From positions 86,059-150,058 of the forward strand of contig QALW01000021.1 in the NCBI GenBank assembly GCA_003150515.1: a stretch of 64,000 nt of DNA. The letters are read 5' to 3'. This DNA is from Selenomonadales bacterium. Lineage in GTDB: Bacteria; Bacillota; Clostridia; Christensenellales; QALW01. Below are positions 16,935 through 25,812 of the stretch, one piece after another (within the stretch, counting starts at the first letter, position 1; each line of letters starts with the position of its first letter). The position numbers and the translations under genes were made by a program. A model generated the notes under the pieces. It did no database searches and had not been told where the DNA came from. It saw only the letters and a list, made by a program, of their open reading frames with translations.

Positions 16935-17928
16935 TATTTTTCATCCGTTCTTTTATTATTCCGCCGGCTATAATAGCCGCCGCAAGCCCCGATATGGGAT
17001 ATACAAACCGAACCAAGCCGGACAGACTTAAAAAGCTCATGCCATACGAAAGGGCTGCCGCGATATATATAACTCCCTTTCCCTTTTGCTTAGCCACGGG
17101 CATAAAATTATACAAAGCCGTTATCAACGTGGAAAATATTGCTCCCCATAAGGCAAGCGCATACAGCCAGGCCATAACGCTGCCCAATTTTCTTACCGCA
17201 TTAAGCACGGGCAATTCTCCCAAATGGCCGCATGCGGCTATAGAGGTGTGAAAAAGCACTATAACCGCCGTCAGGCAAAGAGCTATAACGGCGCATGAAA
17301 GGCTTCGTTCCTTTTTCTTTGAGCCCGCTCCCAGGGATGCGCACAGCCCCAGGGACATTCCCACATTATACAGCGCGTAAATTCCTCCGCTGGCCAGCGC
17401 CTCAGACAGAGAAGCGTTAAAACTTTCATCCCAAAGAGCGTTAGGCGTAAAAACGCCCAGCAGCACGGCAAAAATTATGATAACGGGCACTATAATTTTG
17501 CAGACGCCCGCTATGCCGTCCACTCCTTTGACAACTACCACTACTCCCAGGATGCAAGTAATCATGGCGCCGGCCCAGCCTGAAACAGATAAAAACTCCT
17601 CGCTGAGAGCAGAAGCCCCCGCCAGCATTGCCCCGGCCGATACAACGGCGCCCATAACAATTCCGCCGTACAGCACGCCCCCTGCTCTGGGAAATAAATA
17701 AAGGCACAGATTCTTTATATCCCCTTCGGAGCGTTTCGCCGCATAAGAAGCTATAAGCGAATAAATAAGACAGATCAATATAACCGCCAATATGATTGCA
17801 GCCAACGCGAATTTACCCATAGAAGTGAAATAAATCAATATTTCGGCGCCCGAGGCCATACCAGCCCCTACTACCGCCCCTATAAACGCTGCGGCGCAAG
17901 CCAGCGCCTTTTTAAATTCCCCGCCCAT
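16774..17928 (-). CDS. YkvI-family membrane protein (putative transporter)
   Basis: About 384 residues with ten or so hydrophobic helices, opening with FKKALACAAAFIGAVVGAGMASGAEILIYF-type sequence, the feature of YkvI-like transporters related to the APC/LeuT superfamily. ATG at 17928 (MGGEFKKA) is preferred over one 42 bases upstream because the extra residues are not membrane-like. The last about 53 residues, after the final helix and the basic stretch KERMKN, are hydrophilic, Gly-rich and read out of frame through the methyltransferase gene. They look like loss of the original stop rather than a functional domain. Substrate unknown. Confidence 0.8.
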   Translation of the reverse strand: MGGEFKKALACAAAFIGAVVGAGMASGAEILIYFTSMGKFALAAIILAVILICLIYSLIASYAAKRSEGDIKNLCLYLFPRAGGVLYGGIVMGAVVSAGAMLAGASALSEEFLSVSGWAGAMITCILGVVVVVKGVDGIAGVCKIIVPVIIIFAVLLGVFTPNALWDESFNASLSEALASGGIYALYNVGMSLGLCASLGAGSKKKERSLSCAVIALCLTAVIVLFHTSIAACGHLGELPVLNAVRKLGSVMAWLYALALWGAIFSTLITALYNFMPVAKQKGKGVIYIAAALSYGMSFLSLSGLVRFVYPISGLAAAIIAGGIIKERMKNNGVFRFGRVRSGGNSGAGIKESGHNGVSTGEQGVLFGRGKPSGAGLHRHEKRG

Positions 17929-17995
17929 ATTCCGCCCCCTTGCTTTTTTACAGCATATGCAGAAAGGCAAATATATATGGCTGGAAAAAGAAAAG

Positions 17996-18721
17996 CTATT
18001 CTGTAGAAACTATAGCGGAATTTCCGGGCGCAGATTTATTCTCGGGCGCAACTGTATTGACAAGCTGGCCGTTAAAATAAAACCTGAACGCGCACCCCAG
18101 GAATTTGGCCGCTTCCTCAGCGAACCGCATACGGGAGAGATAAATTTGGAAAAAATCCGTCAAAGAAGAGGATTCGTCCATATGAACGTCGTATTTTATA
18201 ATCCGTTCTTGTTTGTCTACAAACAGGTTATTCTGCTTAATAGCGTAATTCACTCTGTCATGAATATCGTTATAATCATATTTTCCCCTGCGCACCCTGG
18301 TTCTGTGAGCGTCTATTTTATCGGCTATAATCAGCGCGGCGCTTATTGAGCTTATGGGCTTGCCCACCTGCTCTTCATGATTGCCTATCGCGCCGGCTAT
18401 CTGCACTATTTCGCTCATGGGCATGCCCATGCCGGATAAAATGGGAATTAAGAGGGCGGCGCCCGTTATGCCGTGATTTACCCTGTTAATTAAATTGCCT
18501 ACGTCGTGCAGCCACCCGGTTATGGCGGCTAATTCAACAGTTCGTTCCTCATAGCCCAATTCTTTTAAAATATTGGCGGCAGTACGGCTCACAAAGCCCA
18601 CATGGCGCGGGCCGTGTTCGGTATATCCCATAACTTCCAAGGCCCTGTTGGCGCTGTTTACAAGATCCGCAATATCCGGATTCTCGCATATATCCTTCAG
18701 CGTAATTATTTTTGTCTCCAT
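17996..18721 (-). CDS. HD domain phosphohydrolase-like protein
   Basis: A 241-residue protein with an HD superfamily metal site: HGPRHVGFVSRTA, then WLHDVGNLINRVNHG, then GNHEEQVGKP and IADKIDAHRTR. These supply the H-HD-H-D pattern of metal-dependent phosphohydrolases. The C-terminal about 70 residues are variable. Substrate unknown; the small size without sensor domains argues against a cyclic-di-GMP esterase. No clear ribosome binding site precedes the ATG. It is isolated from the upstream gene by a 70-base gap containing an ATATAAAG/CTTTATAT hairpin. Confidence 0.85.
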   Translation of the reverse strand: METKIITLKDICENPDIADLVNSANRALEVMGYTEHGPRHVGFVSRTAANILKELGYEERTVELAAITGWLHDVGNLINRVNHGITGAALLIPILSGMGMPMSEIVQIAGAIGNHEEQVGKPISSISAALIIADKIDAHRTRVRRGKYDYNDIHDRVNYAIKQNNLFVDKQERIIKYDVHMDESSSLTDFFQIYLSRMRFAEEAAKFLGCAFRFYFNGQLVNTVAPENKSAPGNSAIVSTE

Positions 18722-18794
18722 TGAATAATCTAATTCAGCCCATATAAAGGCCGACCTTTCTTTATATTGCCCGCCCGAAGCGGAAAAACAGCCT

Positions 18795-19604
18795 TTAATT
18801 AAGACCGGCGTCCGGGCTTTTCATCATCTCGTAATATGCGTCCCCTTCAAACTGCCTGTCTCTGGCCGTTTCTCCGCCCAAGGCCTCAATCGCATTGCAA
18901 ATTTCTATATAATCTATATAATTTATATCCTTGCTGTATTCCAGCGCTTTAAGATCGTCCAGACAGCGCTCAATGCCGCTTTCCGCCATCATAGCGGCAA
19001 TAAAAGCCGTATTTTCAGACGCCTCCAAAAGCTGACGCAGGCCGTCGTATAATCGAGCGTCCGCCTTTATATGCACAAGCGCATTCATAAGAAGCTCCCG
19101 GCCCCATATGCTGCGGGCGTTTTCAAAGGCTGAAAGTATCTGTTCAAAAAATTCGCTTGGGGCCTCGGCCAAAGCCTCGGCCGCCGCTTCAGCTATCTCG
19201 TCTTCTTCCTGGCTCTGAGAAAGCAGTTCCATATAATCGTTATACGGCAGTCTGGATTTCATTTGGGCAAGAAGATTGATAATTGTTATCACTGAAGAAA
19301 CCGAAAGCATGCCGGCACGGTATAAATCATACAGCCCGCGTTCTCCGGCGGCGCCTTTGCGGGCAATAGCTTCGCAGACCAAATCGGGCACCTCTCCGCA
19401 TTCGGCATATTCAATAAACAGTTGATTCAGCGCCGCCGCATCCATGGCGTCCAGCGCCGACCTTTCCTGCTCGGCCCATTCTTCATAGAGTGAATGCAGC
19501 CTTTCCTCCACCTGCTCAGGCTTTAGATAATCCTGCTTATTCTTCTCATACCAGCTATTAAAATATTCCCTGAACTGCGCGTCATAATCAATCAGTCTGC
19601 TCAT
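18795..19604 (-). CDS. Hypothetical acidic alpha-helical (HEAT-like) protein
   Basis: A 269-residue, strongly acidic, Ala/Glu/Leu-rich protein without membrane segments or signal peptide. The sequence reads as consecutive helix pairs (for example LLMNALVHIKADARLYDGLRQLLE), which suggests an alpha-solenoid repeat fold, but I recognise no named family. It overlaps the end of the upstream TPR protein by 17 bases, so the two are probably co-translated and may act together as a scaffold. Confidence 0.7.
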   Translation of the reverse strand: MSRLIDYDAQFREYFNSWYEKNKQDYLKPEQVEERLHSLYEEWAEQERSALDAMDAAALNQLFIEYAECGEVPDLVCEAIARKGAAGERGLYDLYRAGMLSVSSVITIINLLAQMKSRLPYNDYMELLSQSQEEDEIAEAAAEALAEAPSEFFEQILSAFENARSIWGRELLMNALVHIKADARLYDGLRQLLEASENTAFIAAMMAESGIERCLDDLKALEYSKDINYIDYIEICNAIEALGGETARDRQFEGDAYYEMMKSPDAGLN

Positions 19605-21225
19605 TTATATCATTGCTCCCATCTAAAAGAGAAATTATTTCTTTAAGCTTTTCCCCGTTTATATTATATACCCGTGAAAGCTCATCAAGATTAAAATTTT
19701 CGTCATGCTCCCGGCAAAGCATAATTTCAAGAGCCGCGTTTATTTGGTTTATATCTTTAATCGGTCTGCTCCGCATGAGCTTATATAACACAGCTATATT
19801 CATGCGTATTTCGCTCTCGCTGTACCTGGAGGTGATACGTCCTGAAACGGTAAAAAGCATAGGCGAGCCATAAAGCTTTCTGAAAATTTCGCCGCTTATA
19901 ATTTCTCCGCCGTTATTCACTGGCAGAGCGCTTAAATCCAGGCCGGCGGCCGCCAAAGCGTCCAAAATGCTCTTTTTCCGAATGACGTCTATTTTCTCCC
20001 CGCAAAGGCATTTGGAGAGCAGGCTTAAAATTCCCCTTTCATTCAGGGGCAGCGCGGCAATTAATCGTTCCAGCCATTCAGACGGCGCATAAAGCGCTCC
20101 GTATCTGATTAAATCCAGCGAGCTCTCAGAAAGAGAGGAATTTTCCATAGCCTCCAGCAGGCGCTCATCCCATTCATCCTGCATGCCGGGCGGAAGCGCG
20201 TAAAGATAGGAAAGCGTCTCCGGCCGGGCGGCCTGAGAAAGCATTTCCCTGAAACCCGCGGCTTCAGGGCTTCCCCCGTCCAAAAGATACAGCCTCCCAA
20301 ACATTTCAAACGCGCCCTTAATATCATGATTATTAAAATAGGCCGCGCCTAGTGCGTAAACAAGCTGTATATTATACGAATCTTCATTATATAAATTAAA
20401 TAAAACCCTGAGCGCAAGGGCATGGTTATTTGCCCAGTCAAAAAAACGGAAGAGCAAATCCAATTCCCTGGAATAGCATTCGTTCAGAGCCGCTATAAGG
20501 CTTTCAAAATACTCCTCTCGCACTGAATCAGCAAGCTGAACGGACGCAATATAGCCGTATACCATGGCAAGAACCGAGCCGGCGTCCAAATTAAGCAGCT
20601 TATAGGCATAATCAATCAGCAGTTCCCATTCGTTCTGATAATAAAGCACGAGAATCATTGTTTCAAGCGAGGGCACCGTCTCTCCGTATTTTTCGGTGTA
20701 CTGCCTGAGCAATTCCAGAGACATGCGCTCGCCGCCCTGAGCGACGGACATTACGCGGGCCTGTTCGAGCATCTTCTCTCCTTCAAAATAATCCTCGTCC
20801 ATATCTTCGGGCTCGTCCTCAAGCTCCTCGCCCGATTCGTTCAATTCGCTCAGATAATTATAAGCGTCCGCCGAATAAGGCCCGTCCGGGCTGATATGTA
20901 TGCTGGCGCGCAGCAGTTTCGCGGCGGAAGCATAATCGCCCAGGCCTATATAAGCTTCGCCCATTATGTAGTAGAGTATGCCCTCCTGGCCCGGCTCCAA
21001 TTCCAGAACGGAACCTGAAGCCGCATATTCAACGGCTTCGGCATAGCGCCCCACCTCATTGAGCGCAAAGGCAAGGTCGGTTAAATAAAACGGATTATCC
21101 GGCTTTTTATTTACAGCCTCTTTAAGATAATAAACAGCATTAAGGTAATCGCCCGAATACGCGGCCTTGCTTCCCCGTTCGTACATCCTTTCAGCGCTGT
21201 TTTTTACGCTGACTATATCTCCCAT
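19588..21225 (-). CDS. Tetratricopeptide repeat protein
   Basis: A 545-residue cytoplasmic protein. The first about 130 residues hold three TPR units (AYSGDYLNAVYYLKEAVNKKPDN; ALNEVGRYAEAVEYA; MGEAYIGLGDYASAAKLLRA). A very acidic linker (ESGEELEDEPEDMDEDYFEGE) and a long helical middle with further degenerate TPRs follow. A small C-terminal helix-turn-helix-like tail reads NFNLDELSRVYNINGEKLKEI. A protein-protein adaptor is likely; the partner is unknown. It lies 15 bases after hslO and overlaps the next gene, forming hslO-TPR-helical protein. Confidence 0.82.
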   Translation of the reverse strand: MGDIVSVKNSAERMYERGSKAAYSGDYLNAVYYLKEAVNKKPDNPFYLTDLAFALNEVGRYAEAVEYAASGSVLELEPGQEGILYYIMGEAYIGLGDYASAAKLLRASIHISPDGPYSADAYNYLSELNESGEELEDEPEDMDEDYFEGEKMLEQARVMSVAQGGERMSLELLRQYTEKYGETVPSLETMILVLYYQNEWELLIDYAYKLLNLDAGSVLAMVYGYIASVQLADSVREEYFESLIAALNECYSRELDLLFRFFDWANNHALALRVLFNLYNEDSYNIQLVYALGAAYFNNHDIKGAFEMFGRLYLLDGGSPEAAGFREMLSQAARPETLSYLYALPPGMQDEWDERLLEAMENSSLSESSLDLIRYGALYAPSEWLERLIAALPLNERGILSLLSKCLCGEKIDVIRKKSILDALAAAGLDLSALPVNNGGEIISGEIFRKLYGSPMLFTVSGRITSRYSESEIRMNIAVLYKLMRSRPIKDINQINAALEIMLCREHDENFNLDELSRVYNINGEKLKEIISLLDGSNDINEQTD

Positions 21226-21240
21226 ACTATCACCTAAATT

Positions 21241-22095
21241 TTAAACCAGCTCATCAGCTTTGAAAATATATTTATTCCCGCAGAACTGGCAGCACATTTC
21301 AATTTCATCCTGTTCGGCCAATTCCTCCCGGTCGGATTTGGGAAGAGCAAAAAGCGCCTCCAGCATGCGCTCGCGCGAACAATCGCAATAATAGGCCACC
21401 TGCTTTTCTTCTAACGAGCGGGCGCCTATTTCCCAGAAAGAATCATGCAGAAATTCTTCCAGGCTCTGATAAAATTGAGCCAGTTCGCTCACGGGACGAA
21501 GCTGCGAAAGGGTTCTTTCTATCTGCTCCAGGGCGTCCTGGCTGCAGCCGGGCAAAGGAGTTATTAATATGCCTCCAGCAGAAACCACCTCGGCGCGCTC
21601 AAAGCCTACGCCCAGCAAAACTGCCGACGGCTGCTGTTCGCTTATAAGATAATATTTTGCTATATCCTCGGCGATTTCCCCCGAAACCAATTCGCTTACT
21701 CCCGCGTACGGCTCGCCCGAGCCCGAATCGCGCGCGACGGTCAGCGTTCCCCTTGAGCCCACCACGCCGCCCACGTTTAATTTTCCGTCCGCCCGAAAGC
21801 CCGCGCGAGCGCCGGGCTCGGCGGCATAGCCTTTTAGAACGCCGCCGCTGCCAGCGACTGCTATTATGCTGCCGGCAGGGCCGTCCCCCTTAAAGGTCAG
21901 GGAAAGCCTTTCTTTTTCTCCTTTTAGCCGGCCGCACATAAGCCTGGCTCCCATAAGCGCCCGGCCCAAAGCCGCGGTTACTTCAGGGGAGGCGTTATGT
22001 ATTTCCCCCGCGCGGGCGACAGTATCCCTCGCGCTTATAATCTCTATGGCCGCCTGCCCGTCGCAGAGCAGTCCATGCAATATTCCGTCCTTCAT
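21241..22095 (-). CDS. hslO: Redox-regulated chaperone Hsp33
   Basis: A 284-residue chaperone of normal length. The N-terminal core contains GDGPAGSIIAVAGSGG and VNVGGVVG-like glycine-rich strands. The C-terminal zinc switch is complete: C237-D-C239 and C269-Q-F-C272. Oxidation of these cysteines releases zinc and activates substrate holding in the cytoplasm. AGAGG-type ribosome binding site. It is 26 bases downstream of a methyltransferase gene on the same strand. Confidence 0.96.
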   Translation of the reverse strand: MKDGILHGLLCDGQAAIEIISARDTVARAGEIHNASPEVTAALGRALMGARLMCGRLKGEKERLSLTFKGDGPAGSIIAVAGSGGVLKGYAAEPGARAGFRADGKLNVGGVVGSRGTLTVARDSGSGEPYAGVSELVSGEIAEDIAKYYLISEQQPSAVLLGVGFERAEVVSAGGILITPLPGCSQDALEQIERTLSQLRPVSELAQFYQSLEEFLHDSFWEIGARSLEEKQVAYYCDCSRERMLEALFALPKSDREELAEQDEIEMCCQFCGNKYIFKADELV

Positions 22096-22121
22096 GTTTT
22101 CCTCTTTTTCTATAGAATCAG

Positions 22122-22850
22122 TTATTTATAAGCTATAAACAACAATCTCTCGCTATTTTCTGCCGCCGGCCTGTCATTATAGCCGTCCCAGCATTCTATT
22201 CTGTTAAATCCGCTTTTTTTCAGCATTCCCCTTATTTCATCCCCAGAATAAGCTCTTTGAAAATGTCTTTCATCAAATCTTTCATATAAGCCATTCTCCT
22301 GCCTGACAAAAAACGTCAGTTCCATTTTGCACAGCCCGTCTTCATATTCGCTCTGCCAGAAATATGTAATATCCTCTCCGTCCTCGTAAAAGAGATTGCC
22401 CGGCAGCATTTCGGCCAGCTTATACGCGCCGCTTATATCAAATGCCAGCGCGCCTCCTTCTTTTAAAAACTGATAAGCGCGGCTGAAAAAATTCTGCGCG
22501 TCCCCAGGCTGAATAAGATAATTTACTCCGTCGCATATGCAGGTTATAAGACTTACCGGCCTGTGCAGGCTGAAATTTGAGATATCGCCCTCTGTAAGCT
22601 GAGCTCTCTTGCCCTCCCGGCGCAAACGTTCGGAAGCAATTAAAAGCATTTCCTCAGATATATCCATGGCCGTCGCCTTTAAACCGTGCTTCAGCAGCTG
22701 TATTAAAGCGCTGCCCGTGCCGCAGGCGGCGTCAAACGCCTGGGAGCCTTCAGGAACAGAGGTTTTTTCTAATATAAAGGATATCCAATCGGCATAAGGA
22801 ACATCCCTCATAAGCGCGTCATAAACGCTGGCAAAACCGGCGTACTGCAT
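22122..22850 (-). CDS. Class I SAM-dependent methyltransferase
   Basis: A 242-residue enzyme with motif I FDAACGTGSALIQLLKHG, motif II TAMDISEEML and a following LITCICDGVNYL segment, placing it with the Methyltransf_25/YfnB-like small-molecule methyltransferases common in Clostridia. The substrate cannot be told. The start codon shares bases with the stop of the upstream membrane protein (TAATG), so translation is coupled. Confidence 0.88.
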   Translation of the reverse strand: MQYAGFASVYDALMRDVPYADWISFILEKTSVPEGSQAFDAACGTGSALIQLLKHGLKATAMDISEEMLLIASERLRREGKRAQLTEGDISNFSLHRPVSLITCICDGVNYLIQPGDAQNFFSRAYQFLKEGGALAFDISGAYKLAEMLPGNLFYEDGEDITYFWQSEYEDGLCKMELTFFVRQENGLYERFDERHFQRAYSGDEIRGMLKKSGFNRIECWDGYNDRPAAENSERLLFIAYK

Positions 22851-23764
22851 TATTTAACGCCCTTTCCGCTCTTTGCGCTTTTCCCATTCTTAACCCTTTG
22901 AGCGCTCTTAGGCTGTTGAGGCGCCATGCCCCGCCGCTGAGCGACATCGTCGTCTGTAAGATTCTTTCTGAATCTATCAAATACGCTGCCGCAGTAAATT
23001 GTCTTGGCCAGGAAAAACAAGCTGAAACCCATGACTAATATAATAACTGATGAAATTTGATATATAAGAGCCATAACAATTATAACCGCCGCCATGCAAA
23101 GCAGGACCAATATATTCCGCGGCACCAGCATAAGCCCGAATATGGCTGAGTTTTTAAGAATTTTGGTCAGCGGCAGATCATACGTCACCATAATAGGATA
23201 AATATATATGGACATCAAAAAATAAAGGAAAGCTATAAGGCTTATACCTGTTATGAATACATACCGCAGCCCTGAAGTTTGGTTCTCCACAAAATTATGA
23301 AACCAGAACCAAATTGCATATATGAGCACGCCCACCAGCAGATTTACCATCAGGCCTTTTTTCCAGCTTCGCTTAAATTCCTTGAAGAAATCCCTGACCG
23401 GAGAAGCCTGCTCGCCCCAGGACCAGTTTCTGATAACGTAATGCACTCCCGCCTTGGCCGGCCCAGCTATAGCATAAAGGGGTATGAACATAAGCAGGTA
23501 GGTGTTAAAAGCGCTTTTTAGCAGCTGTGCGTCTATACCATTATTCAGAGAAACTTCCTGCACTATTGCAAAATAAGAAAACAGGCTAAAAATAATCAGA
23601 GGTAACAGAAATACCACATAAAGCAGATTGACCGTTATAAGGCCTGTAAATCTCATTTTTACAACGTCTACAAACAGGTCTAAACGATTTTTAGGCAAAT
23701 CGGCAGGAGTAAAATCCTTTTTATCCGGCTTGCCGTTTATTAATCTGTCAAATAATTTACCCAT
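22850..23764 (-). CDS. YesL-like (DUF624) membrane protein
   Basis: A 304-residue protein with about five transmembrane segments, starting in LITVNLLYVVFLLPLIIFSL, which resembles the opening of YesL/DUF624 proteins. A Lys/Arg-rich cytoplasmic C-terminus ends KSAQRVKNGKSAKSGKGVK. Function unknown; YesL proteins are often next to carbohydrate systems, which is not the case here. Confidence 0.7.
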   Translation of the reverse strand: MGKLFDRLINGKPDKKDFTPADLPKNRLDLFVDVVKMRFTGLITVNLLYVVFLLPLIIFSLFSYFAIVQEVSLNNGIDAQLLKSAFNTYLLMFIPLYAIAGPAKAGVHYVIRNWSWGEQASPVRDFFKEFKRSWKKGLMVNLLVGVLIYAIWFWFHNFVENQTSGLRYVFITGISLIAFLYFLMSIYIYPIMVTYDLPLTKILKNSAIFGLMLVPRNILVLLCMAAVIIVMALIYQISSVIILVMGFSLFFLAKTIYCGSVFDRFRKNLTDDDVAQRRGMAPQQPKSAQRVKNGKSAKSGKGVK

Positions 23765-23791
23765 TCTATGAAATACCGCCTCTCAGCAATT

Positions 23792-24928
23792 TTAATTTTC
23801 AACAATACGAATATACATTTCCAGCCCGTACATAAGCACGCTCTCGTCAAAATTAAACTGAGCGCTATGCAAGGATTCGCTTGGAGCGCAGCCCAGGAAC
23901 ATAAAAAGCGCGTCCCTCGCCAATTGATAAAAGGAAAAATCCTCCGCTATCATAAGAGGGGGCATTACTTCCAGCGCGTCCTTTTCAAGCAGGCTGGACG
24001 CATCCGCGGCAAGCGCCGAGGGATTGATAACGGCGGGATAGCGCACATGTTCTATGAATTCCGCCTGAGCTCCGCTGGAAGAAGCCGCGGCCGTTATCTT
24101 ATCAATTATACTTTTTTTCAAAAAAGCGTATGTGTCCTCCTCAAAAGTGCGCATAGTGCATTCCATTAACGCTTCCCCGGCAATTATATTGCGTCTTGTG
24201 CCCGCCTCCAGCCTGCCTACTGTTATAAGCGCGCGCACATCAGGCGCAAGAGTACGCGTTAAAATATTCTGAATTGCCAGATAGCATTCAGAAGCAACCG
24301 CCAAAGCGTCTATTCCTTTATGGGGAGCGGCGCCGTGAGCCGTCCGGCCCGTTATTTTTATATCAAACTCGCAGGCTCCCGCCATAAGCGGGCCGGGAAC
24401 AACCGCAATTTTGCCCGCTTCCAATTCGGGCATAAGATGAAAGCCATAAAGCCTGTCCACATGAGGGTTCTCCAAAGCGCCCGCCTCAATCATGCGCCCG
24501 GCTCCGCCGTTGCCCTCTTCGCCCGGCTGAAATATAAAGACTAAATTATATTTAAGGCATGAACGATGCTCAGAGCACCATTTAGCAAAGCCCATAAGCA
24601 GAGCCATATGCCCGTCATGCCCGCAGGCATGCATAATCCCGGCGCGCTTTGAAACATAGGGAAGATTGGTCTCTTCCTTTATGCAAAGCGCGTCCATATC
24701 CGCCCTGAAGCCCAGAGTCTCCAAAGCGCCGGGAACCAGCAGAACCCCCCTCACGCCTGTTTGGGCCATAGGCTGAATATAATCCAGCTTAAGCCCGTTT
24801 AAAAATTCTATAATAAACGCCTGAGTATCATATTCGCAATCGCTTAATTCAGGCTGAATATGAAGCTGTCTGCGCAATGAGCGCATTAGCTCTTCATAAC
24901 CGGATAAATTCTTGCGTACCTTTACCAT
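23792..24928 (-). CDS. M20 family amidohydrolase / peptidase (hippurate hydrolase-like)
   Basis: A 378-residue metallohydrolase. It has the metal ligands of the M20D group: GFRADMDALCIKEETNLPY, then HACGHDGHMALLMGFA, a catalytic FQPGEEGNGGAGRMIEAG with its Glu, a His in GFHLMPELEAG, and a lid domain containing TGRTAHGAAPHKGIDA. Such enzymes deacylate N-acyl amino acids or cleave aminoacyl conjugates in the cytoplasm. GGGAG precedes the ATG. It stands alone, with gaps on both sides. Confidence 0.92.
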   Translation of the reverse strand: MVKVRKNLSGYEELMRSLRRQLHIQPELSDCEYDTQAFIIEFLNGLKLDYIQPMAQTGVRGVLLVPGALETLGFRADMDALCIKEETNLPYVSKRAGIMHACGHDGHMALLMGFAKWCSEHRSCLKYNLVFIFQPGEEGNGGAGRMIEAGALENPHVDRLYGFHLMPELEAGKIAVVPGPLMAGACEFDIKITGRTAHGAAPHKGIDALAVASECYLAIQNILTRTLAPDVRALITVGRLEAGTRRNIIAGEALMECTMRTFEEDTYAFLKKSIIDKITAAASSSGAQAEFIEHVRYPAVINPSALAADASSLLEKDALEVMPPLMIAEDFSFYQLARDALFMFLGCAPSESLHSAQFNFDESVLMYGLEMYIRIVEN

Positions 24929-25019
24929 TTTTCACTCCCGAATATTTCATTGCCCGTATTATGTTATTTTAACTTATTTCGCAGAAAAGAGCAATTAAAA
25001 TCTATCATTTCCCCTCCGC

Positions 25020-25676
25020 TTAATCTCCATCCGGAATAAGGTTGAGCATTTTATCCGTTTCATCTACGTTTACATAATTATTAGGCACTGTTCCTACTAT
25101 TATTGTCTCTGAAACAGTAATCTGCGTGCTGACCGTAACCGAAGCGCTCGCCGTGGGCAATATTATTATAACCTCAGTATTAATAACCAGCACTATTTTA
25201 TGACGCGTCTGATTGATTCCGGCCGCCGCGAATTCGCTTTTATACTGAGTGCTCACGTTGCCCGCGGGCTGTATGCGCACATTGACCATCGGTCCCGCGC
25301 CCGAAAAGAGATCGCTGCCTAAAACTGAACCCAGGGGAATGGATATATCGTGCTCGTCCGCCTTTTCCAATTCCTCCTGAATAGCCAGGGACGCGTTATA
25401 AGCTATACCGTTCATTCTTATTGAATCGGCGGAAAGATATGTAACGTGACCGTCGTCGTCTGTAGTAAGAGTTACTAAATCAGAATATTCCGAAGAACGG
25501 CTCATAACGCCCAGCACGCATTCATTGGCTAACTGAGAAATTTTCTCTTTTACCTCAGCGCTGGCCACATTCATTAACAGAGGAGAAACCTGACGGTCTA
25601 CGACAAAAAATATTACGGCTATCACTAAAATGAGCGCGCCAATAATAATGCCCGTCCTTTTCAGCCTGCGTTTCAT
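25020..25676 (-). CDS. yunB: Sporulation protein YunB
   Basis: About 218 residues: a basic start MKRRLKRTG, one transmembrane helix (about 8-28) and an extracytoplasmic domain with the YunB pattern NECVLGVM and VLGSDLFSGAGP followed by VRIQPAG. YunB is a sigma-E controlled protein needed for forespore engulfment-stage functions in Bacillus. The ATG at 25676 follows AGGAGG by seven bases; the in-frame TTG six bases upstream is too close. Divergent from the PBP gene. Confidence 0.88.
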   Translation of the reverse strand: MKRRLKRTGIIIGALILVIAVIFFVVDRQVSPLLMNVASAEVKEKISQLANECVLGVMSRSSEYSDLVTLTTDDDGHVTYLSADSIRMNGIAYNASLAIQEELEKADEHDISIPLGSVLGSDLFSGAGPMVNVRIQPAGNVSTQYKSEFAAAGINQTRHKIVLVINTEVIIILPTASASVTVSTQITVSETIIVGTVPNNYVNVDETDKMLNLIPDGD

Positions 25677-25743
25677 AAGCAAACCTCCTGTTTCGCATTT
25701 ATGAACAATAAGAGAATTTTTTTGGCTTTTAACCTATGAAAGA

Positions 25744-25773
25744 TTGTGATATACTATTATTGTATGCTATAAT
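25744..25773 (+). promoter_or_regulatory. Promoter of the class A penicillin-binding protein gene
   Basis: TTGTGA (25744-25749) and TATAAT (25768-25773) with an 18-base spacer precede the AAAAGGAGA ribosome binding site of the PBP gene. Confidence 0.65.
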
Positions 25774-25812
25774 GACTATAAACTTTAATCCCTAAAAGGA
25801 GAGAATACGCGC

